Source: Mycolicibacter acidiphilus (GTDB lineage Bacteria; Actinomycetota; Actinomycetes; Mycobacteriales; Mycobacteriaceae). From it: a stretch of 64,000 nucleotides of DNA. How positions within the stretch are numbered: the stretch's first letter is position 1; every line of letters begins with the position of its first letter. The notes beneath the pieces are model-generated. The model was not told the DNA's origin. It saw only the letters and a list, made by a program, of their open reading frames with translations, and did not search any database. The stretch lies in the NCBI RefSeq assembly GCF_018455725.1, contig NZ_JAHCLR010000014.1, forward strand, positions 58,868 through 122,867, read 5' to 3'. This document shows, piece by piece, positions 1-8,963 of the stretch. The position numbers were made by a program, and so were the translations under genes.

Positions 1-2390
1 ATCGTCGCCGGGAAGGCCAGGCTGACGTCGCCGTCGATGCTGACCCGGATCCGGGCCGGGTCGTCGATCGACAGGGTGACGCCGCTGCGGTGCGCCGACT
101 CGGTGGCCGCCGTCAGCGCCAGCAGTGCCCTAGCAGCTCCGACCGGCGCCGGGGCGGTGCCCGCCACCTCGCTCAGCGCCGCGCCGCGTACCCATTCGGC
201 CACCACCAGACCGCCACCGCCGACCCGCACCACGTCGAGCACCCGGGCGATGCCCGGCAAGCTGATCTGTCCCAGCCGCTGGGTGCGGGCCAGGATGCCG
301 TTCAGCTCGTCCTCCGGCATGGTCTGATCCGGGTCGATGAACGTCAGCGCCACCTGCCGGCCCAGCGCGGTGTCCTGCGCCTGCCAGAACTCCAGTTCAC
401 CGGTGGCTCCGTGGCAGACCAGCAGCCGGTAGCGGCCGCCGGCGATGCTGAGGCCGGGGACGAGCTGCGCGTCCGCGCTGCGCGGCCGGGATCGCGGCGG
501 AGCAACGGGGTCGGCTGCGACGCGGCCGCCGGTGTCCTCCACGGGGATGTTGCCCACCTCCGCCCCTTTCGGTCTCCCGTCACCGGCGATGGTGTCCGGC
601 GGCGTGTGCTGACCGGTCCCGCGCAACCGGGCCGGATCCGGTGCGAGCAAACGATCCCGCTCAGCGTACGGGACAGCCGGGTCCGGGGACGGCGGGTTCG
701 GAATCAAGATCTGTCGGGTGGGCGCACCGGCGCCGAGCCGGGCGCGGACCGCCGCCAGCGCCGCCTGGGCCTCGGGCACTCGGCCGCGGAGCAGTACCGC
801 GGCGATCACCGGCAGCATGATCAGCGTCAGCAGCACCAGCCGCAGCATCGACCCGGCCCCACCGTGCTCGGTCAGATCCCGCAGCCCGAGCACCCGGTCG
901 GCGATCTCGGCGATCAGCCCGGCCAGCAGCGACCCGGTGACCGTGACGAGCACCGTCCGCAGCACCTCGGGCCCGACCAGCCCCCGGTGCGTGGGCTGCG
1001 GCCCCAGGTCGGCGATCGGCAGCAGCGCGCGGCGCAGCAGCAGATGCCCGACCACCGCGCCGGCGGTGAACCCGAGCCCGTTGGCCAGACCCAGATAGCC
1101 GGCGACCAGGTCCGGGTTGTCGGTCAGGTGCGGAGCCAGGACCGAGGCGACGATCTTCACCGCGGTGATCACCACGATCATCGCGATCGGAGTCCAGGGC
1201 TGCTCCCGGGCGTAGAACACCCGCAGCTGCAGCAGCACCAGCGCGTAGGGGATCAGCGTGAACGCCGACAGCGACACCGCGACACCCAGGTAGCCGGCGT
1301 CGACGTCGCCGAAGTTGCCGTAGGCGAACAGCGCACTGCCGATCGCCGGGCCGCCGACCGTCATCACCGCCACGATCGGGATCAGCGTGATCATCATCAG
1401 CCGGGTCGCCAGCGACAGGTCGGCCAGCACCGCGCGAGTGTCGTCGGCGGCCGCGTTTCGGCTCAACCGCGGCATCACCACCGTCAGCACGGTCACGCCG
1501 ATCATCCCGAACGGCAGCTGCAGCAGCAGCCAGGCGTAGTAGTAGATCGCCGGGCCGGACGCCGCCGCGGTGCTGGCGATCTGGTTGGTGACGATCAGCC
1601 CGACCTGGCTGATCAGCACGTACAGCACCATCGCGGCGGCCATCGCGCCGAATTTCCTCAGCCGGTCGTCGATGCCCCACAGCGGTCGCAGGCTGATCCG
1701 TTCGGCGCGGATCGCCACCAGCAGCACCGCGGTCTGAGCGACGACGCCGGCGGTGGTGCCGATGCCGAGCACCAGCAGTTTGGCGTTGCCCATCCGCACC
1801 GGGTCGACCGACAGCTCGCCGGGCACCAGCAGGTAGATCACCAGGGTGACGATCGCGACGACGTTGTTGATCACCGGCGCCCAGGCCGGCGCCCCGAAGA
1901 TGTTGCGGTTGTTCAGGATCGCCATGAACACCGACGACAGGCCGTAGCAGATCACCTGCGGCAGCAGCAGGTAGGCGAAGGCGACCGTCAGCGGCTCGTT
2001 GACCTGCGGGTCCCCGCCCAGCATCAGCCGGACCAGCAGCGGCGCCGCCGCCACCGAGATCACCGTGGTGGCCAGCAGCAGCGCGGTGGACAGCGTGACC
2101 AGCCGGCGCACGAACGCCGCCCCGCCGTCGGCGTCGTCGCGTTCGGCGCGGGCCAACACCGGCACGAAGATCGCGGTGAACGTCGCCTCCAGCACCAGCG
2201 CGGCGATCTGGTTCGGCAGCTGATTGGCCACCGAGAACGCACTGGACAGCGCGGCGCCCAGGATCGCGGCCAGCAGCACGATCCGGATGAACCCGGTGAT
2301 CCGGCTGACCAGCGTCGCCAGCGCCATCCCCCAGGACCGCGACACCACCGCGGCGTCGGTCAGTTCCGGGCGCCGCCCGGCCGCGCTCAC
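1..2390 (-). CDS. murJ: MurJ/MviN lipid II flippase with C-terminal pseudokinase-like region, 3' end outside window
   Basis: Flips lipid II across the cytoplasmic membrane for peptidoglycan assembly. The reading frame starts at GTG 2390 and stays open to the window edge (796 codons). The first ~540 residues are a chain of hydrophobic segments of the MATE/MOP type, with an early 'SRITGFIR' motif typical of MurJ. A charged, Pro-rich linker follows, and from about residue 645 a soluble domain begins ('AGGRYRLLVCHG...'), matching the pseudokinase region of the mycobacterial homologue Rv3910 (about 1184 residues), which binds FhaA when phosphorylated. The GTG overlaps the stop of the upstream secreted-protein gene by 4 bases (GTGA), so translation is probably coupled. 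Family assignment is firm; the C-terminal extracytoplasmic part cannot be seen. Confidence 0.93.
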   Translation of the reverse strand, partial: MSAAGRRPELTDAAVVSRSWGMALATLVSRITGFIRIVLLAAILGAALSSAFSVANQLPNQIAALVLEATFTAIFVPVLARAERDDADGGAAFVRRLVTLSTALLLATTVISVAAAPLLVRLMLGGDPQVNEPLTVAFAYLLLPQVICYGLSSVFMAILNNRNIFGAPAWAPVINNVVAIVTLVIYLLVPGELSVDPVRMGNAKLLVLGIGTTAGVVAQTAVLLVAIRAERISLRPLWGIDDRLRKFGAMAAAMVLYVLISQVGLIVTNQIASTAAASGPAIYYYAWLLLQLPFGMIGVTVLTVVMPRLSRNAAADDTRAVLADLSLATRLMMITLIPIVAVMTVGGPAIGSALFAYGNFGDVDAGYLGVAVSLSAFTLIPYALVLLQLRVFYAREQPWTPIAMIVVITAVKIVASVLAPHLTDNPDLVAGYLGLANGLGFTAGAVVGHLLLRRALLPIADLGPQPTHRGLVGPEVLRTVLVTVTGSLLAGLIAEIADRVLGLRDLTEHGGAGSMLRLVLLTLIMLPVIAAVLLRGRVPEAQAALAAVRARLGAGAPTRQILIPNPPSPDPAVPYAERDRLLAPDPARLRGTGQHTPPDTIAGDGRPKGAEVGNIPVEDTGGRVAADPVAPPRSRPRSADAQLVPGLSIAGGRYRLLVCHGATGELEFWQAQDTALGRQVALTFIDPDQTMPEDELNGILARTQRLGQISLPGIARVLDVVRVGGGGLVVAEWVRGAALSEVAGTAPAPVGAARALLALTAATESAHRSGVTLSIDDPARIRVSIDGDVSLAFPAT

Positions 2391-4780
2391 GCTGCCCCGC
2401 CCGGTTCGGGACGATCCAGGTCCGCGCGGTCGGGCTGACCGCGGAACCGGTGCCACAGCCGCCGCGCGGTCAGCGCGATCAGCACCGCGGCGGCGGTGAT
2501 CGTGATCAGGAACAGCACCATGCCGTAGGCGTTGGAGTGCACCGACAGCCGCGCCGGCTCACCCAGTGGCAGCCCGTCGGGTGTGCGCAGCGCGACGTCG
2601 ACGACGAAGTACTGGTTGACCCGCACTTCGACCGGCACCCGCAGCGGCAGATACCCCGGTGGCAGTTCGATCTCCCCGACGTCGGCCACCGCCATGCCCG
2701 GCGGGGCGTCGACCTGCAGCCGCACCCGGATCGGCACCGTCAGGTTGTTGCGCAGCGCCAGCGGCAGCGGGCTGTGCTCGGTGGCCAGCGTGTACGACCC
2801 GGCTGGGTTGACGATGGTGACCGCGGCGAACATGTCGGCGATGGTGCCGCCGACGATCCGCAGCCGCTCGGCGGCCAGGTCGTTGCGCTGGTCGGGGGGC
2901 TGGGACTGGCTCAGCGCCCGCAGCATGTCCTCGCGCAGCGGCGCGGTGTACTGCAGGCCGGTCAGACCGGTGCGCGGATCGGGGGCCAGCGCGGCGGTCA
3001 GCCCCCACAGCCGGCCGATGTCGGCGCGGATGGCGTCGATGACGGTGGTGTCGAAGCCACCGGCCTGCTGCTCCCGGGCCGGCGGGTGGGTCGCCGCGCC
3101 GGTGGCGGCGCGGGCCGCGGCGATCAGGTCGGGCAGTGGCTGCGGCTCGGCCAGCCCGGACCGCAGCGCCGTGCCCAGCGTGGTCAGCACCGCCTGGGCG
3201 TCGTCGGCGTGGGGTTTCCAGTACGCCGGCGGCAGCAGGATCCCGGCCCGCGGCGAATCCGGGCTGTCCAGGCTGTCCGCCGGTTCCAGGGTGCGCCACA
3301 GGATCGACCCCAGCGCGTCCTGGCGGCGGGCGACAGCCGAGTCGTGACCGACCCGGACCGTCAGGGACGGGTCCAGGTAGGTGGGCTCCACCGGATCGGT
3401 GCCCAGGGCCGCCAGCGCCGCACCGACGGCCGGGTCGAACGGCGCCAGCACCACCCGCGGCGTGTACCGACGCGGCATCAGATCGGTGGTGGTCGACGCC
3501 CCGGTGGCCGAATCCTGGGCCGAGCAGTCACCGGCCGCGATCACCACCACCTCGGAGGCGTCCGGGTTGGTCGGGGTCGCCCGGGTGTCGGCCTGCGCCC
3601 CGAGCAGGTTCACCGCGCCGGCGGTGAGCCGACCGTCGCCGAGCAGCACCGCCCCGCGGATCGACGCGGTCTGCAGGATCCGGTCGACGATGTCGGCGGG
3701 GTCGCGCACAGCGGCCGCGTCCAGGCCGGGGTCGCCGACCCGGGCCAGCGCCGTCAGATCGGCCTGCGCGTAGGGCGTCGCGGTGACGCAGGTGCGTTGC
3801 GCCAGCCGGCGCAGCCGGTCCAGCCACGCCGCCGCGGTCCGCTGGCCGGCGCCGGGGTCGCCGTCGGCCACGACGTAGCCGCCGGTCATGGCGTTGACCG
3901 TGACCAGTAGGTCCGGGTCGGTGGCCAGGCAGAGCGACCGCGCGAGCACCCCGCCGGGGTCGACGGACGGGCTGGTGGCGAACTCGGCGGCGGACAGCAG
4001 CGCGTCGAGGCGTCCGCCGGGGGCCAGCGACGTCGCCAGGTCGTCGTCGGTCAGCCGGATCGGTAGCGTGCCGCCGGGTGCACCGGGCGCCAGCCGGGGC
4101 CGGTCGGCCAGCGGCCACAGCATGGTCAGCCGCATCGGCGCGGAGGTGTCGGGGGCGACGGCGCCGGCGAACGGGCCGGTGCCGCCGGGTGTCCGGGGCA
4201 GGCCCACCACCGGCAGCAGGAAGCGGGCGTCGTCGAGTCGGGCCGGTTCGCCGAAGTCGGGGGTGCCGTTGACGTTGACCAGCACCGGGTACACCCCGGG
4301 CCGCTCGATGTCGAGGCCGGCCGGGTTTGTCGGGCCGCCCGCGCGCAGCGGAGCCGTCACGGTGAACCGGGCGTTCTGACCGCGCTGCAGTTCGTCGGCG
4401 ACGGTGCTGAACACACCCACCGGCCGGTACTGGTCGTTGGTGCCGTCCAGATTGGTGCGCAGGCCCGCCGACGACGCGACGGCACCGGCCTGCTCGAGGC
4501 GCACCATCACGTCGTGCACCGGCCGGTCGCCGACGTTGGTGACGGTGCCGGCGACCGTCACCGTCGGGGGACTGGTGGTGGTGACGACGTCCGGGGTGAC
4601 CCGGTCGATGCGGATCTCGACGAACGGCGAACCGTCCGGTTCGCCGGTGCCGGCGTGCGGCGCGCCGGTCGCCACGGCCATGCCGGCCAGCAGGCCGGCA
4701 GCCAGGATTGTCACCGCGGTGAAGCGGACTGCCAGCACCCGCCGGGTCAGACCCTCACCGCATCGTCGCAGCCGGGTCAC
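2387..4780 (-). CDS. Rv3909-like secreted/membrane-anchored protein (DUF6049 family)
   Basis: 797 residues from GTG 4780. The N-terminus has basic residues and then a hydrophobic stretch (about residues 15-40), a signal peptide or anchor. The body is a long extracytoplasmic region beginning '[14 protein letters not shown]' with Ig-like beta-rich segments. A second hydrophobic segment near the C-terminus ('[19 protein letters not shown]') is followed by a short basic/acidic tail, so the protein is probably membrane-tethered facing out. It overlaps mutT4 upstream and murJ downstream by 4 bases each (GTGA), a three-gene unit that is conserved in mycobacteria. An upstream extension of the frame to 5008 exists but runs through the conserved C-terminus of mutT4 and was not used. 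Molecular function unknown; the linkage to murJ suggests an envelope role. Confidence 0.88.
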   Translation of the reverse strand: MTRLRRCGEGLTRRVLAVRFTAVTILAAGLLAGMAVATGAPHAGTGEPDGSPFVEIRIDRVTPDVVTTTSPPTVTVAGTVTNVGDRPVHDVMVRLEQAGAVASSAGLRTNLDGTNDQYRPVGVFSTVADELQRGQNARFTVTAPLRAGGPTNPAGLDIERPGVYPVLVNVNGTPDFGEPARLDDARFLLPVVGLPRTPGGTGPFAGAVAPDTSAPMRLTMLWPLADRPRLAPGAPGGTLPIRLTDDDLATSLAPGGRLDALLSAAEFATSPSVDPGGVLARSLCLATDPDLLVTVNAMTGGYVVADGDPGAGQRTAAAWLDRLRRLAQRTCVTATPYAQADLTALARVGDPGLDAAAVRDPADIVDRILQTASIRGAVLLGDGRLTAGAVNLLGAQADTRATPTNPDASEVVVIAAGDCSAQDSATGASTTTDLMPRRYTPRVVLAPFDPAVGAALAALGTDPVEPTYLDPSLTVRVGHDSAVARRQDALGSILWRTLEPADSLDSPDSPRAGILLPPAYWKPHADDAQAVLTTLGTALRSGLAEPQPLPDLIAAARAATGAATHPPAREQQAGGFDTTVIDAIRADIGRLWGLTAALAPDPRTGLTGLQYTAPLREDMLRALSQSQPPDQRNDLAAERLRIVGGTIADMFAAVTIVNPAGSYTLATEHSPLPLALRNNLTVPIRVRLQVDAPPGMAVADVGEIELPPGYLPLRVPVEVRVNQYFVVDVALRTPDGLPLGEPARLSVHSNAYGMVLFLITITAAAVLIALTARRLWHRFRGQPDRADLDRPEPGGAA

Positions 4781-5562
4781 GAGCCCAACCCGCGACCGTT
4801 CTTCCGGTCCGGTGCGTGTTTGTCGGGGCGGATGTTGCGGGTCCGCGAATGCGTTTGTGGCCGCCGCCACGGCGCGGACACCGGCAGCGGCGGCAGCGCG
4901 GCCGGGCCGTCGGACTGCAGCCGGTCGATCAGTTCGTCGGCGACCAGGGCCAGCCGCCGTTCGTCGGCGTAGGCCAGCCGGGACGGCAGTTCCCGGATCG
5001 GCACCCACGCCACCTCGGCGACCTCCATGTCGTCGTCGCAGAGTTCCCCGCTGGAGAACCGCATCAGATAGTGATGCACGGTCTTGTGCACCCGGCGGCC
5101 CTCGGTGACGAACCAGTAGTCGATGCTGCCCAGCGCGGCCAGCACGCTGGCCTGCACCCCGGTCTCCTCGGCGACCTCGCGGATCGCCGTCTGCTCAGCG
5201 GTCTCGCCGACCTCGATGTGGCCCTTCGGCAGGGACCACAGCATCCGTCCGCGCCGGTCGATCCGGCCGATCAGCGCGGCGACCTGCTCCTCCCGCGGGC
5301 CGTCGATGCCGTCGATGACCAGGCCGCCGGCCGACGTCTCATGCACGGTGCGCAACCGGTCCGGGCCGTGCCGCGCCGTGCGGGGCCGGCGCTGCGGCGA
5401 CCGGCTGGTGCTGGGCCCGGGCGTGGGGGCGGGATCGGGGGGAGTGGAGCCAGACTTCGCGGGGCTGACCTCGGAGTGGTTCCCCTTGGAACCAGGGGTG
5501 CGCCGACCGCGGCGCCGCCTGCGGCGCCGCCCCGAATTGGCTTCTCCGCCGTCGGCCGACAC
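4777..5562 (-). CDS. mutT4: Nudix hydrolase MutT4 (Rv3908-like)
   Basis: Nudix-fold hydrolase of nucleotide-type substrates. Residues 114-136 carry the Nudix box in the form G-x5-E-x7-REVAEETG, with the metal-binding Glu cluster intact. The N-terminal ~70 residues are Arg/Pro/Ser-rich and probably disordered, as in Rv3908. I chose GTG 5562 ('VSADGGEAN') because the homologue begins at about this point with the same basic tract; the frame is open further upstream to 5655 but that would run into the pcnA promoter. The gene is divergent from pcnA with about 100 bp between the starts and forms the first cistron of the mutT4-Rv3909-murJ unit. Confidence 0.9.
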   Translation of the reverse strand: MSADGGEANSGRRRRRRRGRRTPGSKGNHSEVSPAKSGSTPPDPAPTPGPSTSRSPQRRPRTARHGPDRLRTVHETSAGGLVIDGIDGPREEQVAALIGRIDRRGRMLWSLPKGHIEVGETAEQTAIREVAEETGVQASVLAALGSIDYWFVTEGRRVHKTVHHYLMRFSSGELCDDDMEVAEVAWVPIRELPSRLAYADERRLALVADELIDRLQSDGPAALPPLPVSAPWRRPQTHSRTRNIRPDKHAPDRKNGRGLGS

Positions 5563-5646
5563 CCATGCGATAGTAGCTGGCACTCGGGGGTCCGCCCGCC
5601 TCCCTCGCCGGGTCCGGGGTCTTATCGTCCGACCAGGCAGTCGCGT

Positions 5647-5652
5647 TAGGCT
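5647..5652 (+). promoter_or_regulatory. Candidate -10 element of pcnA
   Basis: TAGGCT fits the mycobacterial TANNNT -10 motif and ends 8 bases before the GTG at 5661, giving a leaderless or nearly leaderless pcnA transcript. Inferred from spacing only. Confidence 0.4.
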
Positions 5653-5660
5653 CATCGTCC

Positions 5661-7103
5661 GTGCCCGAAGCCATCCAGGACGCCGAGCTGCTGGCCGCCG
5701 CCGCGGTCATGCTCAACCAGCACGCCGCGTTGCTGCGTGAGCTCGGCGAATTGTTCGACGCCGCCGGCCATCAGCTGTATCTGGTGGGTGGGTCGGTGCG
5801 CGACGCGCTGCTGCGCCGCGCCAGTCCCGACCTGGACTTCACCACCGATGCCCGCCCCGCGCAGGTGCAGCGGCTGGTGCGCGGCTGGGCCGACGCGCTG
5901 TGGGACACCGGTATCGACTTCGGCACGATCGGGGTAGGCAAGGGCGCCAAACGCCTGGAGATCACCACGTTCCGCGCCGACCAGTACGACCGGGTGTCGC
6001 GCAACCCGGAGGTCCGGTTCGGCGACTCGCTCGAGGACGACCTGGTGCGCCGCGACTTCACCGTCAACGCGATGGCGGTGCGCATCACCGGCGCGGGCCC
6101 GGGGGAGTTCCTCGACCCGCTGGGCGGTCTGGCGGCGCTGCGGGATCGGGTGCTGGACACCCCGACCGCGCCGCAGGACTCCTTCGGCGACGACCCGCTG
6201 CGGATGCTGCGCGCCGCACGTTTCGTCGCCCAGCTCGGTTTCACCGTGGCGCCCCGGGTGCAGACGGCGATCGTGGAGATGGCGTCGCAGCTGTCCCGTA
6301 TCACCGTCGAGCGGATCGCCGCCGAACTGGACAAGCTGCTGCTGGGCGCCGACCCGGCTGCCGGCGTCGACCTGATCGTGACCAGCGGGATGGGTGACGT
6401 GGTGCTGCCGGAGATCGGCGGCATGCAGATGGCGATCGACGAGCACCACCAGCACAAGGACGTCTACCAGCATTCGCTGACCGTGCTGCGCCAGGCTGTG
6501 GATCTCGAGGGTTCCGGCGGGCCGGATCTGGTGCTGCGCTGGGCGGCGCTGCTGCACGACATCGGCAAGCCGGCCACCCGCCGGCACGAGGCCGACGGCG
6601 GTGTGAGTTTCCATCACCATGAGGTGGTGGGGGCGAAGATGACCCGCAAGCGGATGCGGGCGCTGCGCTACTCCAAGCAGATGATCGACGACGTCTCCCA
6701 GCTGGTCTACCTGCACCTGCGGTTCCACGGCTACGGCGACGGGAAGTGGACCGATTCGGCGGTGCGCCGCTACGTCACCGACGCGGGCCCGCTGCTGCCC
6801 CGGCTGCACAAGCTGGTGCGCGCCGACTGCACCACCCGCAACAAGCGCCGGGCGGCGCGGCTGCAGGCCAGCTACGACGAACTGGAGCACCGGATCGCGG
6901 CGCTGGCCGAGCAGGAGGACCTGCAGCGGGTGCGGCCGGACCTGGACGGCAACGAGATCATGGAGCTGCTGGGCATCCCGGCCGGGCCGCTGGTGGGCCG
7001 CGCCTGGTCGTTCCTGAAGGAGCTGCGGCTGGAGCGCGGGCCGCTGTCCCGCGACGAGGCGACCGCCGAACTGCTGTCCTGGTGGGGGACACAGAAGACG
7101 TAG
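5661..7103 (+). CDS. pcnA: CCA-adding enzyme / poly(A) polymerase family tRNA nucleotidyltransferase PcnA
   Basis: Adds or repairs the 3' CCA of tRNA (or adds A residues) using CTP/ATP. The class II nucleotidyltransferase head is present: '[13 protein letters not shown]' at 41-53 and the metal-binding 'DLDF' at 57-60. The [10 protein letters not shown] motif follows, and a C-terminal HD domain with 'LLHDIGKP' lies near residue 300. 480 residues, as in mycobacterial PcnA (Rv3907c). The gene is transcribed away from mutT4. The plus-strand DxDGDG gene follows 45 bp later and could be cotranscribed. Confidence 0.93.
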   Translation: MPEAIQDAELLAAAAVMLNQHAALLRELGELFDAAGHQLYLVGGSVRDALLRRASPDLDFTTDARPAQVQRLVRGWADALWDTGIDFGTIGVGKGAKRLEITTFRADQYDRVSRNPEVRFGDSLEDDLVRRDFTVNAMAVRITGAGPGEFLDPLGGLAALRDRVLDTPTAPQDSFGDDPLRMLRAARFVAQLGFTVAPRVQTAIVEMASQLSRITVERIAAELDKLLLGADPAAGVDLIVTSGMGDVVLPEIGGMQMAIDEHHQHKDVYQHSLTVLRQAVDLEGSGGPDLVLRWAALLHDIGKPATRRHEADGGVSFHHHEVVGAKMTRKRMRALRYSKQMIDDVSQLVYLHLRFHGYGDGKWTDSAVRRYVTDAGPLLPRLHKLVRADCTTRNKRRAARLQASYDELEHRIAALAEQEDLQRVRPDLDGNEIMELLGIPAGPLVGRAWSFLKELRLERGPLSRDEATAELLSWWGTQKT

Positions 7104-7148
7104 CGGTCTTAGCGGAACCGGTAACCGCTCGGGTCCGTCTAACCGGGT

Positions 7149-7658
7149 ATGGACTACTGCCTGGGTGACGGTGACGGCACGGCGACGTTCTTCAGCGGCC
7201 CGCCGGATCTCGACCTCGACGGTGACGGGCTGCCGGACGCGATCGGCCTCGATTTCGACGGCGACGGGCTGCGCGACGACGCGCTGGCCGACCTCGACGG
7301 CGACGGGATCGCCGACCATCTGGTGCTCGACGCCGATGCCGGGGGTCGGTACTTCACCGACGACGGGACCGGGACGTGGGGGCAGGGCTCGGCGGGCCGG
7401 CCGGGCGGCCTGCGGTGGCTGGGCCTCGACGGTGCCGAGCACACCGGCGGCCCGATGGTCGACTTCGACGGGACCGGGCACGCCGACGACCTGCTGGTCG
7501 ACAGTGACGGCAACGGGCTGGCCGACCGGGTGCTGATCGGTGACGGCGCCGGCGGGTACCGGGAGGCCTACGTCGACACCGACGGCGACGGGCGGTGGAA
7601 CGTCAAACTGACCGATGCCGACGGCGACGGTGCGGCGGACGGGGCGACGGTGTTGTGA
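7149..7658 (+). CDS. DxDGDG-repeat protein (Rv3906c-like)
   Basis: 169 residues, the same length as I recall for Rv3906c. Almost the entire protein consists of short Asp/Gly repeats of the form (L/V)DxDGDGxxD, e.g. 'DLDLDGDGLPD', 'LDFDGDGLRDD', 'DLDGDGIADH', 'VDTDGDGRW', 'DADGDGAADG'. This is the calcium-binding thrombospondin type 3/dockerin-like Asp pattern. No signal peptide is visible. In Mtb the neighbouring genes are the ESX-type pair esxF/esxE and the toxin cpnT, so this protein may serve that secretion system; that is inference. A degenerate copy of its 3' end lies about 1 kb downstream (8636-8731), see findings. Confidence 0.8.
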   Translation: MDYCLGDGDGTATFFSGPPDLDLDGDGLPDAIGLDFDGDGLRDDALADLDGDGIADHLVLDADAGGRYFTDDGTGTWGQGSAGRPGGLRWLGLDGAEHTGGPMVDFDGTGHADDLLVDSDGNGLADRVLIGDGAGGYREAYVDTDGDGRWNVKLTDADGDGAADGATVL

Positions 7659-7781
7659 GGGCCGTCGAATGATCGCTCGCCAGTGCGCCGGAGTTCATCC
7701 CCACCGCCCGCGGCGACTCGCCAGTCGACGGCGGCACCCCGATCGCTGATGCGGTGGGTCGTTCACCGCAGCCCGTGCAGC

Positions 7782-7786
7782 AGGAG
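7782..7786 (+). promoter_or_regulatory. Ribosome binding site of the RelA/SpoT-like toxin gene
   Basis: AGGAG lies 8 bases before the GTG at 7795 and decides for that start over the internal ATG at 7828. An in-frame stop at 7747 limits the frame upstream, so the protein cannot be the visible end of a longer toxin in this frame. Confidence 0.6.
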
Positions 7787-7794
7787 ATGAGGCC

Positions 7795-8412
7795 GTGTGG
7801 ACGGGCGCGGCCGGTGGCCCGTCCGGAATGAGCGGTACTGGATCCGATGATCTCGAGGACGACTGCGTCCGCCGCATCATTGCGGCGGCAGCCGAGCATG
7901 AGCCCGGGATCACGGCGATGGTGCGATCGATTGCCGCGGCTTCTCTTGGCGGCCTGCAACGACCCGATTCGCGACTCAAGACACCTGAGGCGGTCGCGGA
8001 GAAGTTACGGAGGCTGGCCAGGCGCGGTCAAGACGTTGCGAAACCGAACATCATCAGCGACGCACTTCGCTACACGTGGGTTTCGACCACTGACCCCCGG
8101 TACTGGGAAGCCGCTGAAACTCTGATCGAAAGATTCACTGCCGCGGGCTATGCGGTAGTGAACGACCCGCGCGGATGGCTTCGTGACGGGTACAAGGGTC
8201 GCAATGTCGTGCTTAAAGCGCCCGACGGGTACCCGTTCGAGATACAACTCCATACGAATGCTTCCCTCACCGCAGCAGAGGAGACGCATCAATTTTATGA
8301 AATCGAGCGTCGGCCCGAGACACCCTCGTCGGAGAAGCGACGGTTGCGAAGGCGGCAGAGTGCTGTTTTCAAAGACGTACCCTGGCCGGATAGTGTCCCG
8401 GCGGTAGGATGA
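7795..8412 (+). CDS. RelA/SpoT-like nucleotidyltransferase, probable polymorphic-toxin domain
   Basis: 205 residues. After a Gly-rich start, the pattern of a RelA/SpoT (p)ppGpp synthetase-type fold can be followed: R60-L-K62, K70, 'DALRYT' with D89 and R92, 'YKG' at 133-135, 'FEIQLHT' at 148-154 and 'H165..YE169'. These match the R-x-K, D-x-R, GYxG/YKG, ExQ and H/YE positions of small alarmone synthetases and of RelA/SpoT-type toxins, where they bind ATP and the acceptor. No hydrolase, TGS or ACT domain is present. A 76-residue gene overlaps its stop by 4 bases (ATGA), the usual toxin-immunity or toxin-antitoxin arrangement. The gene is less GC-rich than its neighbours and sits where Mtb has cpnT, whose C-terminus is also a secreted toxin. 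Toxicity and product (pppApp, ppGpp or tRNA pyrophosphorylation) are inference. Confidence 0.72.
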   Translation: MWTGAAGGPSGMSGTGSDDLEDDCVRRIIAAAAEHEPGITAMVRSIAAASLGGLQRPDSRLKTPEAVAEKLRRLARRGQDVAKPNIISDALRYTWVSTTDPRYWEAAETLIERFTAAGYAVVNDPRGWLRDGYKGRNVVLKAPDGYPFEIQLHTNASLTAAEETHQFYEIERRPETPSSEKRRLRRRQSAVFKDVPWPDSVPAVG

Positions 8413-8639
8413 ACGCCGTGCGGTACTGGGTTTGGCCGGAAGGCGCGGACGCTTTAGTGATCCGCGCCGAAACTGATCCGCGTACGGATTTCGATGTCGT
8501 GCCGCAGATTTGGAACCGTGCCGAGTCGCGGTGGATGGACGACTACGAGATCGCCGGTGAGATGCTCCGCGAACCGAACGTGTCCGAAGTTTCCGCGGAA
8601 GTGGCGCTTGCGCTGATCGGCGCGCACGACGCAGCCTGA
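8409..8639 (+). CDS. Small acidic protein, probable immunity protein or antitoxin of the RelA/SpoT-like toxin
   Basis: 76 residues starting at ATG 8409 inside the toxin stop region (ATGA overlap); a GTG at 8418 is an alternative. Composition is acidic, with Trp-rich beta-like N-terminus ('VRYWVWPEGADALVIRAET') and a helical C-terminus. No signal peptide, no membrane segment, no DNA-binding motif seen. I do not recognise the family. The role as neutralising partner is inferred only from size, acidity and translational coupling. Its stop codon lies exactly where similarity to the tail of the DxDGDG gene begins. Confidence 0.65.
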   Translation: MNAVRYWVWPEGADALVIRAETDPRTDFDVVPQIWNRAESRWMDDYEIAGEMLREPNVSEVSAEVALALIGAHDAA

Positions 8640-8731
8640 TCGGCGAATCCGAGACGCCACATCGGCGGGTAACGGGGGCGTGCGTCGATACCGACGGCGA
8701 CCGAACCACGGGCGGGGCGACGGTGTCGTGA
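8636..8731 (+). pseudogene. Degenerate second copy of the 3' end of the DxDGDG-repeat gene
   Basis: Read in one frame the stretch gives 'LIGESETPHRRVTGACVDTD' and then 'GDRTTGGATVS' before a TGA. The intact gene ends 'LIGDGAGGYREAYVDTDGDG...ADGATVL' before its TGA. The DNA is also alike (GGCGGGTAACGGGGGCGTGC against GGCGGGTACCGGGAGGCCTA, followed in both by GTCGAYACCGACGGCGAC). There is no start codon for it as a separate gene. It is most simply the remnant of a tandem duplicate that was split by, or arrived with, the toxin cassette. Confidence 0.7.
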
Positions 8732-8950
8732 GCCTGGCTAGCTAACTGATCTTGTGCGTCCGGGGTGGGTTGGCGGTCCGGTTGGGGTCGAACTGCGCTC
8801 CATCGACCGCGACCCGAGGTTCACTCGAATGCACCGATGCGATGGCTGTTCCTGGATGTGGAGCGTGTGTCGACGCCGCTTGGTGTTTCCTCAGACGTGT
8901 GCCAGAATCGGGCGCAGCAAAGCCACCTGCGTGATGCAGGGGTCAGGTTT
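8732..8950. other. Intergenic stretch without recognised genes
   Basis: No convincing coding frame, RNA gene or terminator seen. The only open frames here are short and extend the downstream PE-PPE-domain gene upstream without similarity to that family. The stretch must contain the promoter of the hydrolase gene. Confidence 0.5.
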
Positions 8951-8963
8951 GGGGGAGTGCGCA

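Noticed and set aside
90-2438. Long plus-strand open frame rich in Arg, Gln and His
   Set aside because: It is the complement of murJ; composition reflects high GC, with no domain or signal.
7680-7794. Frame 'PEFIPTARGDSPVDGGTPIA' before the toxin as a remnant of a longer effector
   Set aside because: It is in a different frame from the toxin, short, and resembles no known ESX or CpnT segment.
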